Shown here piece after piece: positions 17,627-27,514 of a DNA stretch of 64,000 nucleotides. Under the pieces are notes generated by a model that worked only from the letters and a program-made list of their open reading frames with translations, made no database searches and was not told the DNA's origin. Numbering within the stretch: position 1 is the stretch's first letter; each line of letters begins with the position of its first letter. The translations under genes were made by a program, and so were the position numbers. Source of the DNA: Pseudoalteromonas luteoviolacea B = ATCC 29581 (lineage in GTDB: Bacteria > Pseudomonadota > Gammaproteobacteria > Enterobacterales > Alteromonadaceae); assembly GCA_000333235.1 (NCBI GenBank), contig CAPN01000004.1:1-64000 (forward strand), written 5' to 3'.

Positions 17627-18106
17627 ATGTTTGATCTTGAAAAAGCAGTAGATACTTGGTGTAACCATGTCATCACAAAAAAGTTGTGGGACGGCGATAA
17701 AATCGACGAACTGAAAGATCATCTTTATTGTGTGATAGAACAAGAAGTGGCATATGGCAGTAGCGAACAACAAGCATTCGACAAAGCAACAACGGATATG
17801 GGCTATCAAGACTCGCTTGTTAACGATCCTGCAAGTAAAGCCAAAGTACTACAAAGCATTTGTCGTCTGCTCAACAAAATTGAACCGCACCCAAGTCAAG
17901 ATGCCCCTGTGCTGATAGCACATTCCCTGATTTGGGCTGCAATGATGATTGCCATGGCGTTAGTGGTTGACGACAAACAAACCAATCAAAGCATATTATT
18001 CATATTGCTATTAGGGTGGTTTGCAAGTTTTGCCGCGCTAAATCGCACTAAACGTTCTGCAAAAGACGAATGGCGTTGTTTAAAACAATGGTTTACAAAA
18101 AATTGA
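17627..18106 (+). CDS. PadR-associated membrane protein (HAAS/permease-prefix type)
   Basis: A 159-residue protein. Residues 1-90 form a helical cytoplasmic domain with WCNHVITKKLWDGDKIDELKDHL and EQQAFDKATTDMGYQDSLV, the pattern of the HAAS or permease-prefix domains that bind PadR-type partners. Two hydrophobic helices follow at about 96-115 and 122-139. ATG 17627 is preceded by AAGGA at the right distance. Co-transcribed with padR, it may act as a membrane-bound antagonist or sensor; this is inferred. Confidence 0.75.
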   Translation: MFDLEKAVDTWCNHVITKKLWDGDKIDELKDHLYCVIEQEVAYGSSEQQAFDKATTDMGYQDSLVNDPASKAKVLQSICRLLNKIEPHPSQDAPVLIAHSLIWAAMMIAMALVVDDKQTNQSILFILLLGWFASFAALNRTKRSAKDEWRCLKQWFTKN

Positions 18107-18117
18107 GTTAAATCTTA

Positions 18118-18139
18118 AAGCTAACCAATCGGTTAGCTT
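18118..18139. terminator. Hairpin between convergent genes
   Basis: AAGCTAACC-AATC-GGTTAGCTT, a perfect 9-bp stem located between the convergent PadR-partner and MbnH-like genes. It has only a weak T tail on each strand. Confidence 0.6.
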
Positions 18140-18163
18140 CTACAGCATACCCATAATAAAAAA

Positions 18164-19339
18164 TTAATGTTCTGAAACTTGAATTGCAACCCGAGGGTCG
18201 GAATAATTTTCATTCGTCAAAAATTGTTCATCCGTTAAACTCTGTAAAAAGGCAATTAACGCCGCTTTTTCTTTTTCGGATAATTCAAACCCTTTGATAA
18301 ACATACTTTTATTAGGGTGCAGACGTCCATCGCCTTTAAATTGACCGTCACTGAGATATCGCCCTCCTTGCGCGTAAAAATCAATCACGTCGTCGAGTGT
18401 TGCAATGCTCCCATCATGCATATAGGGTGCAGTATGAGCAATGTTGCGTAGCGTTGGCGCACGAAATAATCCTTCATCACCAATGTTCTGGGTGACATCA
18501 ATCATACCGCGATCATGCTGAGGGTAACCTTTTGCATTAAACCGTGGTTGTTCGGTGAAATATAGCCCCGTATTGTGAAAGGCAAAGCGATTGATCGGTT
18601 GGTTTTCATGAGTGGTGGACTGAGTAAAATTAAAGCCACCATGGCAATGGTGGCACTCCAATCGCTCTGAAAAGAATAAGTTCATGCCTTCAATCTGTTG
18701 TTGACTGAGAGCATTATCGTCTCCTTGATAAGCATAACGATCAAATGGACTGTTTAACGAGATCAGCGTGCGAACAAAAGTGCTAATGGCCTGTACGACT
18801 CGATGAAAGGTAATTTCTGTACTCCCAAAGGCAGCCTTAAACATCGTTTCATAATGTTCATTTCTCAATCGAGTCATAACCATCGACTCTGACCCCGTGA
18901 TCCCCATTTCAACAGGTTGCTCGCCAAACATCGGAATAAGCAACTGAGCTTCGATATTGTGTAAAAAAGGATGACTCCAAGTTAGGGTTTTATTGTAAGC
19001 AACATTAATTAATGCCAACGAATTGCGATGATGAGCGTCTCCGGTAGAACCGATAGACACCGCTAACGGTTCAGAAAATCCATGTTGCTGCTGATGGCAA
19101 CTTGCGCAGCTTTGAGTGCCATTGCCCGAAAGCCCTTCTTCATAAAAAAGGTGCCGACCTAGTTCAACTTTTGCTACCGACATCGGATTATCCGCAGGCA
19201 CGATTGGTTTTGGAAAGCCCTCAGGAATAGCAAATTGGTAAGGTATAGGTTGACTGTGCAGAGCATTGGCAACATAAAATAGAACGCCTAAAAGTCCGAA
19301 TGCAATTATCGCTGCCCCTGCAGTTCGATATCTGTTCAT
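18164..19339 (-). CDS. MbnH-like di-heme enzyme (MauG/cytochrome c peroxidase family)
   Basis: A 391-residue protein with an N-terminal membrane anchor (about 8-25) and two CxxCH heme sites, CASCH (78-82) and CHHCH (229-233), in the MauG/CcpA fold (APTLRNIAHTAPYMHDGSIATLDDVI near the end). It overlaps the MbnP gene by 4 bp. In characterised MbnH/MbnP pairs the di-heme enzyme oxidises a tryptophan of MbnP to kynurenine, making a copper site. That pairing favours MbnH over an ordinary cytochrome c peroxidase. It acts in the periplasm. Confidence 0.88.
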   Translation of the reverse strand: MNRYRTAGAAIIAFGLLGVLFYVANALHSQPIPYQFAIPEGFPKPIVPADNPMSVAKVELGRHLFYEEGLSGNGTQSCASCHQQQHGFSEPLAVSIGSTGDAHHRNSLALINVAYNKTLTWSHPFLHNIEAQLLIPMFGEQPVEMGITGSESMVMTRLRNEHYETMFKAAFGSTEITFHRVVQAISTFVRTLISLNSPFDRYAYQGDDNALSQQQIEGMNLFFSERLECHHCHGGFNFTQSTTHENQPINRFAFHNTGLYFTEQPRFNAKGYPQHDRGMIDVTQNIGDEGLFRAPTLRNIAHTAPYMHDGSIATLDDVIDFYAQGGRYLSDGQFKGDGRLHPNKSMFIKGFELSEKEKAALIAFLQSLTDEQFLTNENYSDPRVAIQVSEH

Positions 19340-20070
19340 TGCCCGCTCCGAAAAATCGGCTTTTCAAGATTCGTCATGACCATTTGGCAGTGTTTGTCTT
19401 TAATCTCACCCATGCAGGCTCTAGCGGTTTTTACCGTCACATTGTTAAGCAGCGTTTTTAAATCAAGATTAATTTGCAATGTCTCATCCATTAATACCGT
19501 ATATTCGTAGCGATTTGGGCTTGAACAAGACGCTTTAGGTGCTCTCATGACACTTGCCGATTGGCATCCTATCGAACCTAGATGAAATTCCCACCCTCCA
19601 TCCTCATGAGCGACATCCAAGCGCAAAAACTTATGGCCTTGCTGCCATGTCCAAAACATTTCTGGCACATTAAGTGGTGAGGGCTGAGTAAGTGGGTTAA
19701 AATGATTGACATCAAATGGCACACCCAATGTAAAACTGAGCGTACTCCCTCTAACGTTTAATGGTATTTCAATATCCCACTGACTGGTATGACAATCTCC
19801 ACCAACTAATACTAGCTGTTCGATTTGCGATCCCGAACGGTCTGGTAATAAATCAACCGGCTTTCCATTTACGTTAAAATTTGATAGATAAAATTGCAAT
19901 TGCGCAACATGCCCGCCAAGCTCAGCGATTGGCTCACACAGTGAAATAGGAATATCGCCCCACGTTGGCACCATGGTTACTTGGGTCGATTTTGATTGTA
20001 TCTCGCAGCCTGCTAACAAAAAAGTCGCAAATGTGAGTGCATATAATCTGTACAGCATGTTAAATTTCAC
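19336..20070 (-). CDS. MbnP-family copper-binding lipoprotein
   Basis: A 244-residue protein with a lipoprotein signal (LLAGC, about 18-22). It carries the MbnP signature FTLGVPFDVNHFNPLTQPSPLN followed by MFWTWQQGHKFLRLD, which holds the tryptophan normally converted to kynurenine. The four-Cys region of these 'metallo-mystery' proteins is also present (GCQSAS, ASCSS, ARACMG, KHC). It is the first gene of the pair with the di-heme MbnH. A role in periplasmic copper binding is expected from the family. Confidence 0.88.
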   Translation of the reverse strand: MKFNMLYRLYALTFATFLLAGCEIQSKSTQVTMVPTWGDIPISLCEPIAELGGHVAQLQFYLSNFNVNGKPVDLLPDRSGSQIEQLVLVGGDCHTSQWDIEIPLNVRGSTLSFTLGVPFDVNHFNPLTQPSPLNVPEMFWTWQQGHKFLRLDVAHEDGGWEFHLGSIGCQSASVMRAPKASCSSPNRYEYTVLMDETLQINLDLKTLLNNVTVKTARACMGEIKDKHCQMVMTNLEKPIFRSGQ

Positions 20071-20133
20071 GTTAGTATGATGTTCCGATATTTAATACCC
20101 TTCAAGGTACTTTACGTCAACAGGAAGTGAACC

Positions 20134-22845
20134 ATGAAAACAATAATAAGGTCCATGCTAATTTTCACTAGCATTGCCAGTAGCTATGCTGTGGCGCATG
20201 CCGAACATGATAAAGCACGCTTTGTTGCAGCTGACGGGCAAGACAAAGGTCGCTGCGATACACCAATTCGACCATGTAAAAGCATTGCTTATGCGGTACT
20301 GCACGCCAAAAAAGGCGATAAAGTGCTTGTCGCAGGTGGGGATTACACTATCAAAGACGCCGACGAATTGTTAGCGCTTACCAGTGATATGGTTCCGGTT
20401 CTTGGTGGTTATAATCGTTTTGATCACTTTTTAAACCAAGCGCCCACTTTGCACACAACCACCTTGTATGGTGTACCTAAAGAGCTTAAGAGCCGACTTT
20501 ACAATCAAGGATTTCACGTTATTCAAGATGGGCTATCTCGCTATCACGCAGAATTTCAAGCACGTCAAGTCATGGATTCAGCGCTTCAACAGGCGCACAG
20601 TACCACTTCGTGTGTGAATGGAAAAGCAGGCAATTTTTCATGTAAAAACATTGATTTGGTTTCGCACGTTCCACTTAACGGATTTTCTAAAAAGCCAACC
20701 GCGGGTAATGATATATGGGGACACGTTGATCTAAATGACAACACCGAATACGCCATAATGGGATTCAATACCGGTGTTGCGGTCGTGAGTTTAAAAGATC
20801 CAACCAATCCGACTGAGATTGGTTTTATTACAGGACAACGGACAACTTGGCGTGATATTAAAGTCTACCAATATTATTCTGAAGCCCAAAAACGTTGGCT
20901 CGCGTACGCTTACGTTACCTCAGAAAGCGGGTCCGATGGCGTGATGATCGTCGATTTAAGTCAGTTACCCAATCGCATATCGCTGGTTGGCAATGATCTC
21001 GCATCGGCACGTGCTCACAATGTGTACATTTCAAACGTCGATTACAGTTTAAACATCGGTCTGAACCAAAATACACCGACATTACATTTAGTCGGCGAGA
21101 ACGTATCGGGCGGTGCTTATCGCAATTTCAAATTAGATAACCCAAGAGAGTTAAGTGCAGCTAGCCCCACTCGCGCCACAACGCGCGCCGATTATACTCA
21201 TGATGCGGTCTCCTTTTGGGTGACTGATAATCGTGCTGCTCGTGACTGTGCCAACGCATCACAAGCTGGGTGTGAAGTGTTTGTCGATTTCAATGAAGAA
21301 GAAGTCCGCCTTTGGGATATTACCGATAAAGCAAAACATAATGAGCTTGGCAATGTGACCTACAGCAACGCCGAATACATTCATTCAGGTTGGTGGAGTG
21401 AAGACGGCCAATATTTATTTGTGCACGACGAATTGGATGAACAAACGCATAGCCTAAACACCACTGTACGCGTGTTTGATGTGTCACAGCTCACCGCTCC
21501 ATTGCTCGTCAGTGAATGGCAAGGTCCGACGAAAGCCATTGACCACAATGGTTTTGTAAAAGGCAATCGCTACTACATGTCGAATTATCAACGCGGCTTA
21601 ACGGTACTTGATATTTCAGATCCAAAAAATCCAACTGAAGTCGGTTTTTTCGACACGTTTCCAAATAGCGATGGTGCACAGTTTAATGGTGCATGGGGCA
21701 CCTATCCTTATTTACCTTCGGGGCTTGTATTGGTCAGTGACATAAATAGCGGCTTATACATTTTAAAAGACAACACGAAAACGTCCACCGCTGGGCAGAT
21801 ATCGCTACCTAGTCAGCCTATTTCTGTTGAAAACGACGCAGTGAAGGCCTCGGTGAATGTTGTTCGAGCAGCCGGAAGTAACGGTACAGTTAGTGTGAAA
21901 TACGACCTTTTAGCAGGTAATACGTCGCCCACTGAAGTCCCCTTTCAATCTGGAACACTTACTTGGTCTGCCAACGAGGTGGCAAGCAAAACGATTGAAA
22001 TCCCACTTGCAAATACAGATACCGCAATCAATAAATCACTGTTTGTGCGCTTACATAGCGTAACAGGCGGTGCAACACTGGGTCAGAGCTTAGTGCGAGT
22101 TAATTTTGGTCAAACGCCAGTAAAAATAGGTTACGCCGACTTAGCTAATTCTTCTCTCAGAGTAGTCGAAAATAGTGGCGAATTTAATATTTCACTTTTA
22201 CGTGTAAACGGCAGTGAACAAACTTTAACCGTTAACTACGCGTTTGACTCAGATGCGTCAAATGATATTTCAGGTGAATTAAACGGCTCAGTAACATGGC
22301 AAGCCGGTGAGAGTACGGCAAAAGTACTGACGTTCAGTGTCATTGATGACGAATTAAATGAAAGCGACGAGTCATTTAATTTTACCATCAGTGGCGACGC
22401 CGTAGGCACTAATCAAGTAATGACAGTACGCGTTCTCGATGACGAGTCTAACGTTGCACCGGTAATTTATTTATCTGAAAGTTTTGAAGCCAATACGCGC
22501 CAAACCATGCAAGTTACCGCTAACGTTGCAGATGCAAACAATGATGCCATCTCGTTACTGTGGCAACAAACTGCGGGAACCAGCGTCGAGCTAAGCGGTA
22601 GTACAACACGTACCATTACCTTTCAAACCCCGGATAGCGCAGGCGAGTTGACCTTTAAGTTAATTGCAACAGATGAACGAGGCAAAGCCACAGAGCAATC
22701 CGTCGTTGTCAAAGTGCTAGATCCAAGCACAACAACACCAACACCAGTACCACCGCCGACCCCTCCTACCGAATCACAAAAGTCATCCGGTGGCGGAGGT
22801 TGGTTGTTTTTAATACCACTATTCGTGTGGTTACGTCGCAAATAA
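20134..22845 (+). CDS. Choice-of-anchor B / LVIVD-repeat surface protein with Calx-beta domains and GlyGly-CTERM
   Basis: A 903-residue exported protein. A signal peptide (about 1-23) is followed by LVIVD-type beta-propeller repeats (AIMGFNTGVAVVSLKDPTNPTEIGFI, GLTVLDISDPKNPTEVGFF) up to about residue 550. Then come two Calx-beta-like modules (about 555-670 and 675-770; the second contains VIDDELNESDESFNFTI) and a PKD-like domain (about 775-865). A Pro/Thr linker follows, ending in a GlyGly-CTERM sorting tail (SSGGGGWLFLIPLFVWLRRK). Such tails are cleaved by rhombosortase for type II-linked surface display. It is divergent from the MbnP/MbnH pair, with only 63 bp between, suggesting shared control. 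Confidence 0.85.
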   Translation: MKTIIRSMLIFTSIASSYAVAHAEHDKARFVAADGQDKGRCDTPIRPCKSIAYAVLHAKKGDKVLVAGGDYTIKDADELLALTSDMVPVLGGYNRFDHFLNQAPTLHTTTLYGVPKELKSRLYNQGFHVIQDGLSRYHAEFQARQVMDSALQQAHSTTSCVNGKAGNFSCKNIDLVSHVPLNGFSKKPTAGNDIWGHVDLNDNTEYAIMGFNTGVAVVSLKDPTNPTEIGFITGQRTTWRDIKVYQYYSEAQKRWLAYAYVTSESGSDGVMIVDLSQLPNRISLVGNDLASARAHNVYISNVDYSLNIGLNQNTPTLHLVGENVSGGAYRNFKLDNPRELSAASPTRATTRADYTHDAVSFWVTDNRAARDCANASQAGCEVFVDFNEEEVRLWDITDKAKHNELGNVTYSNAEYIHSGWWSEDGQYLFVHDELDEQTHSLNTTVRVFDVSQLTAPLLVSEWQGPTKAIDHNGFVKGNRYYMSNYQRGLTVLDISDPKNPTEVGFFDTFPNSDGAQFNGAWGTYPYLPSGLVLVSDINSGLYILKDNTKTSTAGQISLPSQPISVENDAVKASVNVVRAAGSNGTVSVKYDLLAGNTSPTEVPFQSGTLTWSANEVASKTIEIPLANTDTAINKSLFVRLHSVTGGATLGQSLVRVNFGQTPVKIGYADLANSSLRVVENSGEFNISLLRVNGSEQTLTVNYAFDSDASNDISGELNGSVTWQAGESTAKVLTFSVIDDELNESDESFNFTISGDAVGTNQVMTVRVLDDESNVAPVIYLSESFEANTRQTMQVTANVADANNDAISLLWQQTAGTSVELSGSTTRTITFQTPDSAGELTFKLIATDERGKATEQSVVVKVLDPSTTTPTPVPPPTPPTESQKSSGGGGWLFLIPLFVWLRRK

Positions 22846-22873
22846 TCACGTATGTTGGTAAACAGTAGTATCA

Positions 22874-22897
22874 GGCGCATCGAAAGGTGCGTCTTTT
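22874..22897 (+). terminator. Terminator after the GlyGly-CTERM protein gene
   Basis: GGCGCATC-GAAA-GGTGCGTC stem (with two G-U pairs) and a TTTT tail. Confidence 0.75.
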
Positions 22898-22991
22898 CGT
22901 TTACATATTGATACGAACACCTAATGCTTTCTTATCAAATATCATGTTATCGTAGCTTTTTGAGATACAACGACTAATTGAAGAGGAACCT

Positions 22992-25772
22992 ATGTCAAAA
23001 CTTACACTTAGCGCATTAGCGGTTTCAGTGACTTTGGCATTGGCGGGATGCCAAACTACGGCAAATTCTGGCCAAGCACCAACTAAAACAGCTAAAGCGG
23101 CACAAAACCTGCCTTTCGTTGATGTTCAATACGAAACCTTTACCTTAGATAATGGCCTACGCGTTGTTGTTCATACGGATAAAAAAGCGCCAATTGTAGC
23201 CGTAAACGTATGGTATAACGTGGGCTCAAAACACGAAAAAGAAGGAAAAACTGGTTTTGCTCATCTTTTCGAACACTTAATGTTTAACGGCACTGAAAAC
23301 TACGACGATGAATTTTTTGGTCCATTCGAAAAAGTCGGTGCAACAGAGCAAAACGGCACAACCAACAGCGACAGAACGAATTATTTTCAAAACGTACCAA
23401 CCACCGCGCTCGATTTAGCACTGTGGATGGAATCGGACCGGATGGGTCATTTGCTTGGCGCAATTACTCAAGAAAAACTCGATGAACAACGTGGCGTAGT
23501 ACAAAACGAAAAACGCCAAGGTGAAAGCCAACCCTATGGCAAAATGTGGTCTGTTATGGCTGAGCACACTTTCCCTAAAGGCCACCCATACTCTTGGTCT
23601 GTGATTGGTTCAATGGAAGACTTAAACGCCGCATCACTCGATGACGTGCACCAATGGTTTAAAGACTACTATGGCCCAAGTAATGCTGTACTCGTGCTTG
23701 CGGGTGATATCGACGTAAAAACCGCAAAAGCTAAAGCCAATCAATTTTTTGGCGACATTAAACCGGGTAAGCCTGTTGGCCAAGTTGAAGCCTGGGTTGC
23801 GAAGCGCAATGAAACCAAGCGGGTTACGATGCAAGATCGTGTCCCAGCGCCTCGTATTCTTAAAGTGTGGAATACGGCTGAAATGGGCACAACTGATGCT
23901 GAATACTTGAGCCTGCTAGTGGACGTCCTAGCTGGTGGTAAAAATAGCCGCTTGCATAAGCGCTTAGTACACGACGAACAAGTCGCATCTGGCGTATGGG
24001 CGTACAATTACGAACGTGTACTTGCCGGTCAAATTTTAGTGTCCGTCGATGTATTGCCAAGCGCTTCTATCGAAGCAGTTGAAGCCATTATCGATGAAGA
24101 GATCAAAAAACTACTTGATAAAGGGCCAAGCCAAAAAGAGTTAGATAGAACGCGTTTTAATAGCTCAGCCAATCTCGTAAAAGAACTCGAAGGTGTTGGC
24201 GGCTTTGGTGGAAAATCAGACTTACTCGCCTCTGGTATGGTGTATCACAACAACCCTGGTTATTACAAAGACGCTTTCGCCATCAAAGCAAGTGCAACAC
24301 CGGATGCGGTTCGCCAAGCAGGGGTTCGTTGGCTCTCTAGCGGAGAGTTTGTATTAACGGTATTACCATTTGATAAATTTACCCACGCTGAGGTAGGCGC
24401 AGATCGTTCAAAACTGCCCGAAGTCAATGAGTTGCCCACGCTCGACTTACCAGACATCGAAACAACCACCTTAAGCAATGGCCTAGAAGTCGTGTTAGCT
24501 AAACGCTCAGACACCCCAACAGTGAACCTAAAATTAGAATTCGATGCTGGATACGCTGCAGATCATGGCAAAAAAATTGGTCGAGCAGATTTTGCAATGA
24601 ACATGCTAACCGAAGGCACGCAATCACTTTCTGGCTTAGAGCTCGCAGCTGAACTTGAACAGATCGGCGCAGAAATTTCTGTTGCATCAAACCTCGATAC
24701 GTCCTCGATTTACCTCGATGCGATGACGGTAAATTGGGAAAAAGCAGCAGCATTGTTTGCAGACGTAGTGACGTCACCGGCGTTTAATGATCAAGATATT
24801 GAGCGCCTGCGCACCCTTCGCCTAGATCAAATCAACAAAGAGAAATCTCAACCACAATCGAGCGCACTGCGCACGCTACCACCGCTTCTGTATGGTAAAG
24901 ATCACCCTTACGGTCAACCATTAACAGGCTCTGGTGATGAGAATTCAGTGACCTCTCTCACGAAACAAGACTTAGTGGAATTTAAAGAAACGTGGTTACG
25001 TCCAGATCTCGCACGTCTTATCGTGGTTGGTGATATCGACATGAACACGTTAAAAGGTTCGCTTGAAAAGCAGCTTGGTCAATGGCAGGCTCCCTCATCT
25101 GCGAAACCTGAAAAGGCCTTGAAAAACGTTGCCGCTCAAAGCAAACCTCGCGTTTTTGTTATTGATAAACCAGATTCACCACAATCACTTATTATTAGCG
25201 GTTTGTTAGCTTATGATCGCCCGTCTTTAAGTGAAAACCAAGACATTAAATTGGATGTGATGAACGCCATTTTAGGTGGTGAATTTACCGCTCGCGTGAA
25301 CATGAACTTGCGAGAGGACAAAGGCTGGGCCTATGGCGCTTACACCTTTATGATCGCCAGTGAAGGCCAGTCGCCATACATGGTTTATGCACCAGTACAA
25401 ACCGATAAAACCGGTGATGCGATTAACGAGTTACTCAAAGAGCTAAACAACTACGTGGGTGAAAAGCCCGCCACCGAACAAGAGTTGCAAAAAGTAGTAG
25501 GTAGCAAAGTAGCTGAATTACCGGGACGTTACGAGCGTAAGTCTAACCTTGTTTATGCGCTTTCAGATGCATACCGTAAAGGTAAAACTGTTGCGAGCAT
25601 CGAGAACTATGGCTCTGCTGTTCAAAGCATTACCCTCAATGACGTACACAGCGAAGCGAAAAAGCTGATTGATACCAATAAATTGACGTGGGTTATTGTC
25701 GGTGACGTTGAGAAAATCAAAGCGCAACTTGAGCCACTTAAATTGGGTGACATCACTTATTTAACTGAGTGA
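22992..25772 (+). CDS. M16-family zinc metallopeptidase lipoprotein
   Basis: A 926-residue double-length pitrilysin-type protease with a lipoprotein signal (LALAGC, Cys about 19). The first M16 domain has the inverted zinc motif HLFEH (91-95) and the downstream glutamate in RGVVQNEKRQGESQP. The second domain (from about 495, LDLPDIETTTLSNGLEVVLAKR) lacks HxxEH, as is normal for the inactive half. ATG 22992 follows GAAGAGGA. It probably degrades peptides in the periplasm. It is monocistronic with a strong terminator. Confidence 0.93.
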   Translation: MSKLTLSALAVSVTLALAGCQTTANSGQAPTKTAKAAQNLPFVDVQYETFTLDNGLRVVVHTDKKAPIVAVNVWYNVGSKHEKEGKTGFAHLFEHLMFNGTENYDDEFFGPFEKVGATEQNGTTNSDRTNYFQNVPTTALDLALWMESDRMGHLLGAITQEKLDEQRGVVQNEKRQGESQPYGKMWSVMAEHTFPKGHPYSWSVIGSMEDLNAASLDDVHQWFKDYYGPSNAVLVLAGDIDVKTAKAKANQFFGDIKPGKPVGQVEAWVAKRNETKRVTMQDRVPAPRILKVWNTAEMGTTDAEYLSLLVDVLAGGKNSRLHKRLVHDEQVASGVWAYNYERVLAGQILVSVDVLPSASIEAVEAIIDEEIKKLLDKGPSQKELDRTRFNSSANLVKELEGVGGFGGKSDLLASGMVYHNNPGYYKDAFAIKASATPDAVRQAGVRWLSSGEFVLTVLPFDKFTHAEVGADRSKLPEVNELPTLDLPDIETTTLSNGLEVVLAKRSDTPTVNLKLEFDAGYAADHGKKIGRADFAMNMLTEGTQSLSGLELAAELEQIGAEISVASNLDTSSIYLDAMTVNWEKAAALFADVVTSPAFNDQDIERLRTLRLDQINKEKSQPQSSALRTLPPLLYGKDHPYGQPLTGSGDENSVTSLTKQDLVEFKETWLRPDLARLIVVGDIDMNTLKGSLEKQLGQWQAPSSAKPEKALKNVAAQSKPRVFVIDKPDSPQSLIISGLLAYDRPSLSENQDIKLDVMNAILGGEFTARVNMNLREDKGWAYGAYTFMIASEGQSPYMVYAPVQTDKTGDAINELLKELNNYVGEKPATEQELQKVVGSKVAELPGRYERKSNLVYALSDAYRKGKTVASIENYGSAVQSITLNDVHSEAKKLIDTNKLTWVIVGDVEKIKAQLEPLKLGDITYLTE

Positions 25773-25835
25773 TGTGTAAACTCAGTTTCACTAAGGTATA
25801 AACCTGATCAACATAGAGTTGTTTGGGTATAAACA

Positions 25836-25866
25836 AAAATAGGGAGCGAATTGCTCCCTATTTTTT
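25836..25866. terminator. Strong bidirectional terminator
   Basis: AATAGGGAGC-GAATT-GCTCCCTATT with A-run left and T-run right, serving the M16 gene and probably the convergent acetate transporter. Confidence 0.9.
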
Positions 25867-25936
25867 GCAAAAAAACGGATATCGAACTGCTTAATTAACG
25901 GATCGATTATGAGACAGTAAAGCTTGGCGATTGCTA

Positions 25937-26536
25937 TTACAATGCTACCGAATCAGTTATCGGTTCGGGCCGGAGCTTTGGCTGTCCAATTGGCAGAATT
26001 TCTCGGCCAAATTGTTCATTCAAAATGGTCGCCATGGCTAAATAAATCGCTAAACAACCGACTAAGATCCCTTCAAATCCAGCAATTTTACCAATTAACT
26101 CACTGCCACTAAAATCACGCCATGCTAACAAGAAAAACAACAAGGTTAGACCAGAGAATATGGCCTGCTCAACGCGATTATATTTAAATGTGCCTAAGGT
26201 CATAAATAAGGTAAATACGCCCCACATGAGTAAATACCAACCCATATAGTTTGCTGGAGTCGGGTCGGCTAAACCAAGTTTTGGAAGGATCAGAGTAAGC
26301 ACAAGGCTCCACCAAAATAACCCGTAAGATAAAAATGCCGTCATACCAAACGTATTATTGCGACGATATTCCATAATTCCGGCAATAATTTGCGCCAAAC
26401 CACCATAACAAAACCCCATGGCTAAAATCATCGCGCTAATTTCAAAAAAACCGGCATTATGAAGGTTTAATAACACCGTCGTCATACCAAACCCCATCAG
26501 CCCAAGTGGGGCTGGATTCGCAAAATTTGTTTGCAA
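25937..26536 (-). CDS. satP: Acetate/succinate transporter, SatP (AceTr) family
   Basis: An approximately 199-residue, six-helix membrane protein with the family signature NPAPLGLMGFGMTT, then NNTFGMTAFLSYGLFWW and the C-terminal LNEQFGREILPIG. These proteins take up acetate with protons. I choose TTG 26536, because GGAG (26544-26547) is 7 bp upstream and the product then starts MQTNFANPAPLG like E. coli SatP. A GTG at 26563 has its GAGG directly abutting and is less likely. Confidence 0.9.
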   Translation of the reverse strand: MQTNFANPAPLGLMGFGMTTVLLNLHNAGFFEISAMILAMGFCYGGLAQIIAGIMEYRRNNTFGMTAFLSYGLFWWSLVLTLILPKLGLADPTPANYMGWYLLMWGVFTLFMTLGTFKYNRVEQAIFSGLTLLFFLLAWRDFSGSELIGKIAGFEGILVGCLAIYLAMATILNEQFGREILPIGQPKLRPEPITDSVAL

Positions 26537-26737
26537 AGTGATACTCCAAAAACACGCCCACACCTCGCGGGCGGCGCATTTTAGAGTGACTAAAATAGTG
26601 ACGCAAGGAATAAATACTCAAGGCATCTTGGCTTTTTTTCAAGATAGGACAAGGTAAAAAGAGATGTAATCAATCATCCTGAAAATGGAAATATCAGAAT
26701 GCCGCTATGTTGATTAAGTAACAACTCAAGGGCTAAC

Positions 26738-27514
26738 TTATGGGTATAATGCCTGATATTTGGCGGTGATGGTGTCGTATTCGCCACTGGAGTGCATTTC
26801 TTGCAGTGCAGCATCAAACTCTTTTACTTGCTCTAGCAAGACCGACTTCTTACTAAACATCATAAAACTTTGGCTTTCGCTTTCGAGCGTAACGCGAAAA
26901 AGAGGTTGAATAAAATCGCGATAGGCCTCGTTTTGATTCAAATAGTAGATGCCCTCTATCTCGGATTCGATATAGCCATCAACCCGCCCTTTTAGTGCAA
27001 GTTCTGGCAAACTTTGGTCATCGTCGATAAACGCAATATGCTCGGTAAAAAGTGGATTGCTCGAAAGCTTATAATAGGTTTCTGAATAGATAGCACCACG
27101 CAGTGCGCCCACCATTGCTGCAGACTTTGCAATGTCTGCCAATGAGCTCGCGTTATCAAACAGCACAACGCGGTCTTTTCGTGCAAACAAGGTATAGTAG
27201 CTATAACGAAAAGGGGCTTCACTAAACCAAGCATACACTTGTCGCTCTGGCAATTTTGCCGCACCAATGGTCAAGTCGATAGCACCTGACTCAAGTAACT
27301 TTAAAACCCGTGCCCAAGGCATAGAGACCAATTTATAAGTATGTGGTGTGCGACGAAATGCCGCTTCGATTAATTCAATGTCTTTGCCTGCCCAAGCACC
27401 ATCTGCGTTTTTATAACGAAACACCTCGCGCTCATTAATACCAATGGTAAATTCAGCGCTTTGTAGGGCAAAAGACAGCCCAAAAGTAAGACAAAAAAGT
27501 AATATCCTGATCAT
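26738..27514 (-). CDS. Orphan periplasmic solute-binding protein (SBP_bac_3-like)
   Basis: A 258-residue protein with a signal peptide (about 1-19) and the bilobed amino-acid-binding fold: FTIGINEREVFRYKNADGAWAGKDIELIEAAF, YKLVSMPWARVLKLLESGAIDLTIGAAK, RYSYYTLFARKD. No ABC permease or sensor is nearby. Such solitary proteins are numerous in this group and their partners are unknown. Three more are in this window (37015, 51764, 53139). Confidence 0.8.
   Translation of the reverse strand: MIRILLFCLTFGLSFALQSAEFTIGINEREVFRYKNADGAWAGKDIELIEAAFRRTPHTYKLVSMPWARVLKLLESGAIDLTIGAAKLPERQVYAWFSEAPFRYSYYTLFARKDRVVLFDNASSLADIAKSAAMVGALRGAIYSETYYKLSSNPLFTEHIAFIDDDQSLPELALKGRVDGYIESEIEGIYYLNQNEAYRDFIQPLFRVTLESESQSFMMFSKKSVLLEQVKEFDAALQEMHSSGEYDTITAKYQALYP

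Noticed and set aside
18164..19339. Plain cytochrome c peroxidase
   Set aside because: The 4-bp overlap with an MbnP gene makes MbnH the better assignment, though both belong to the same superfamily.
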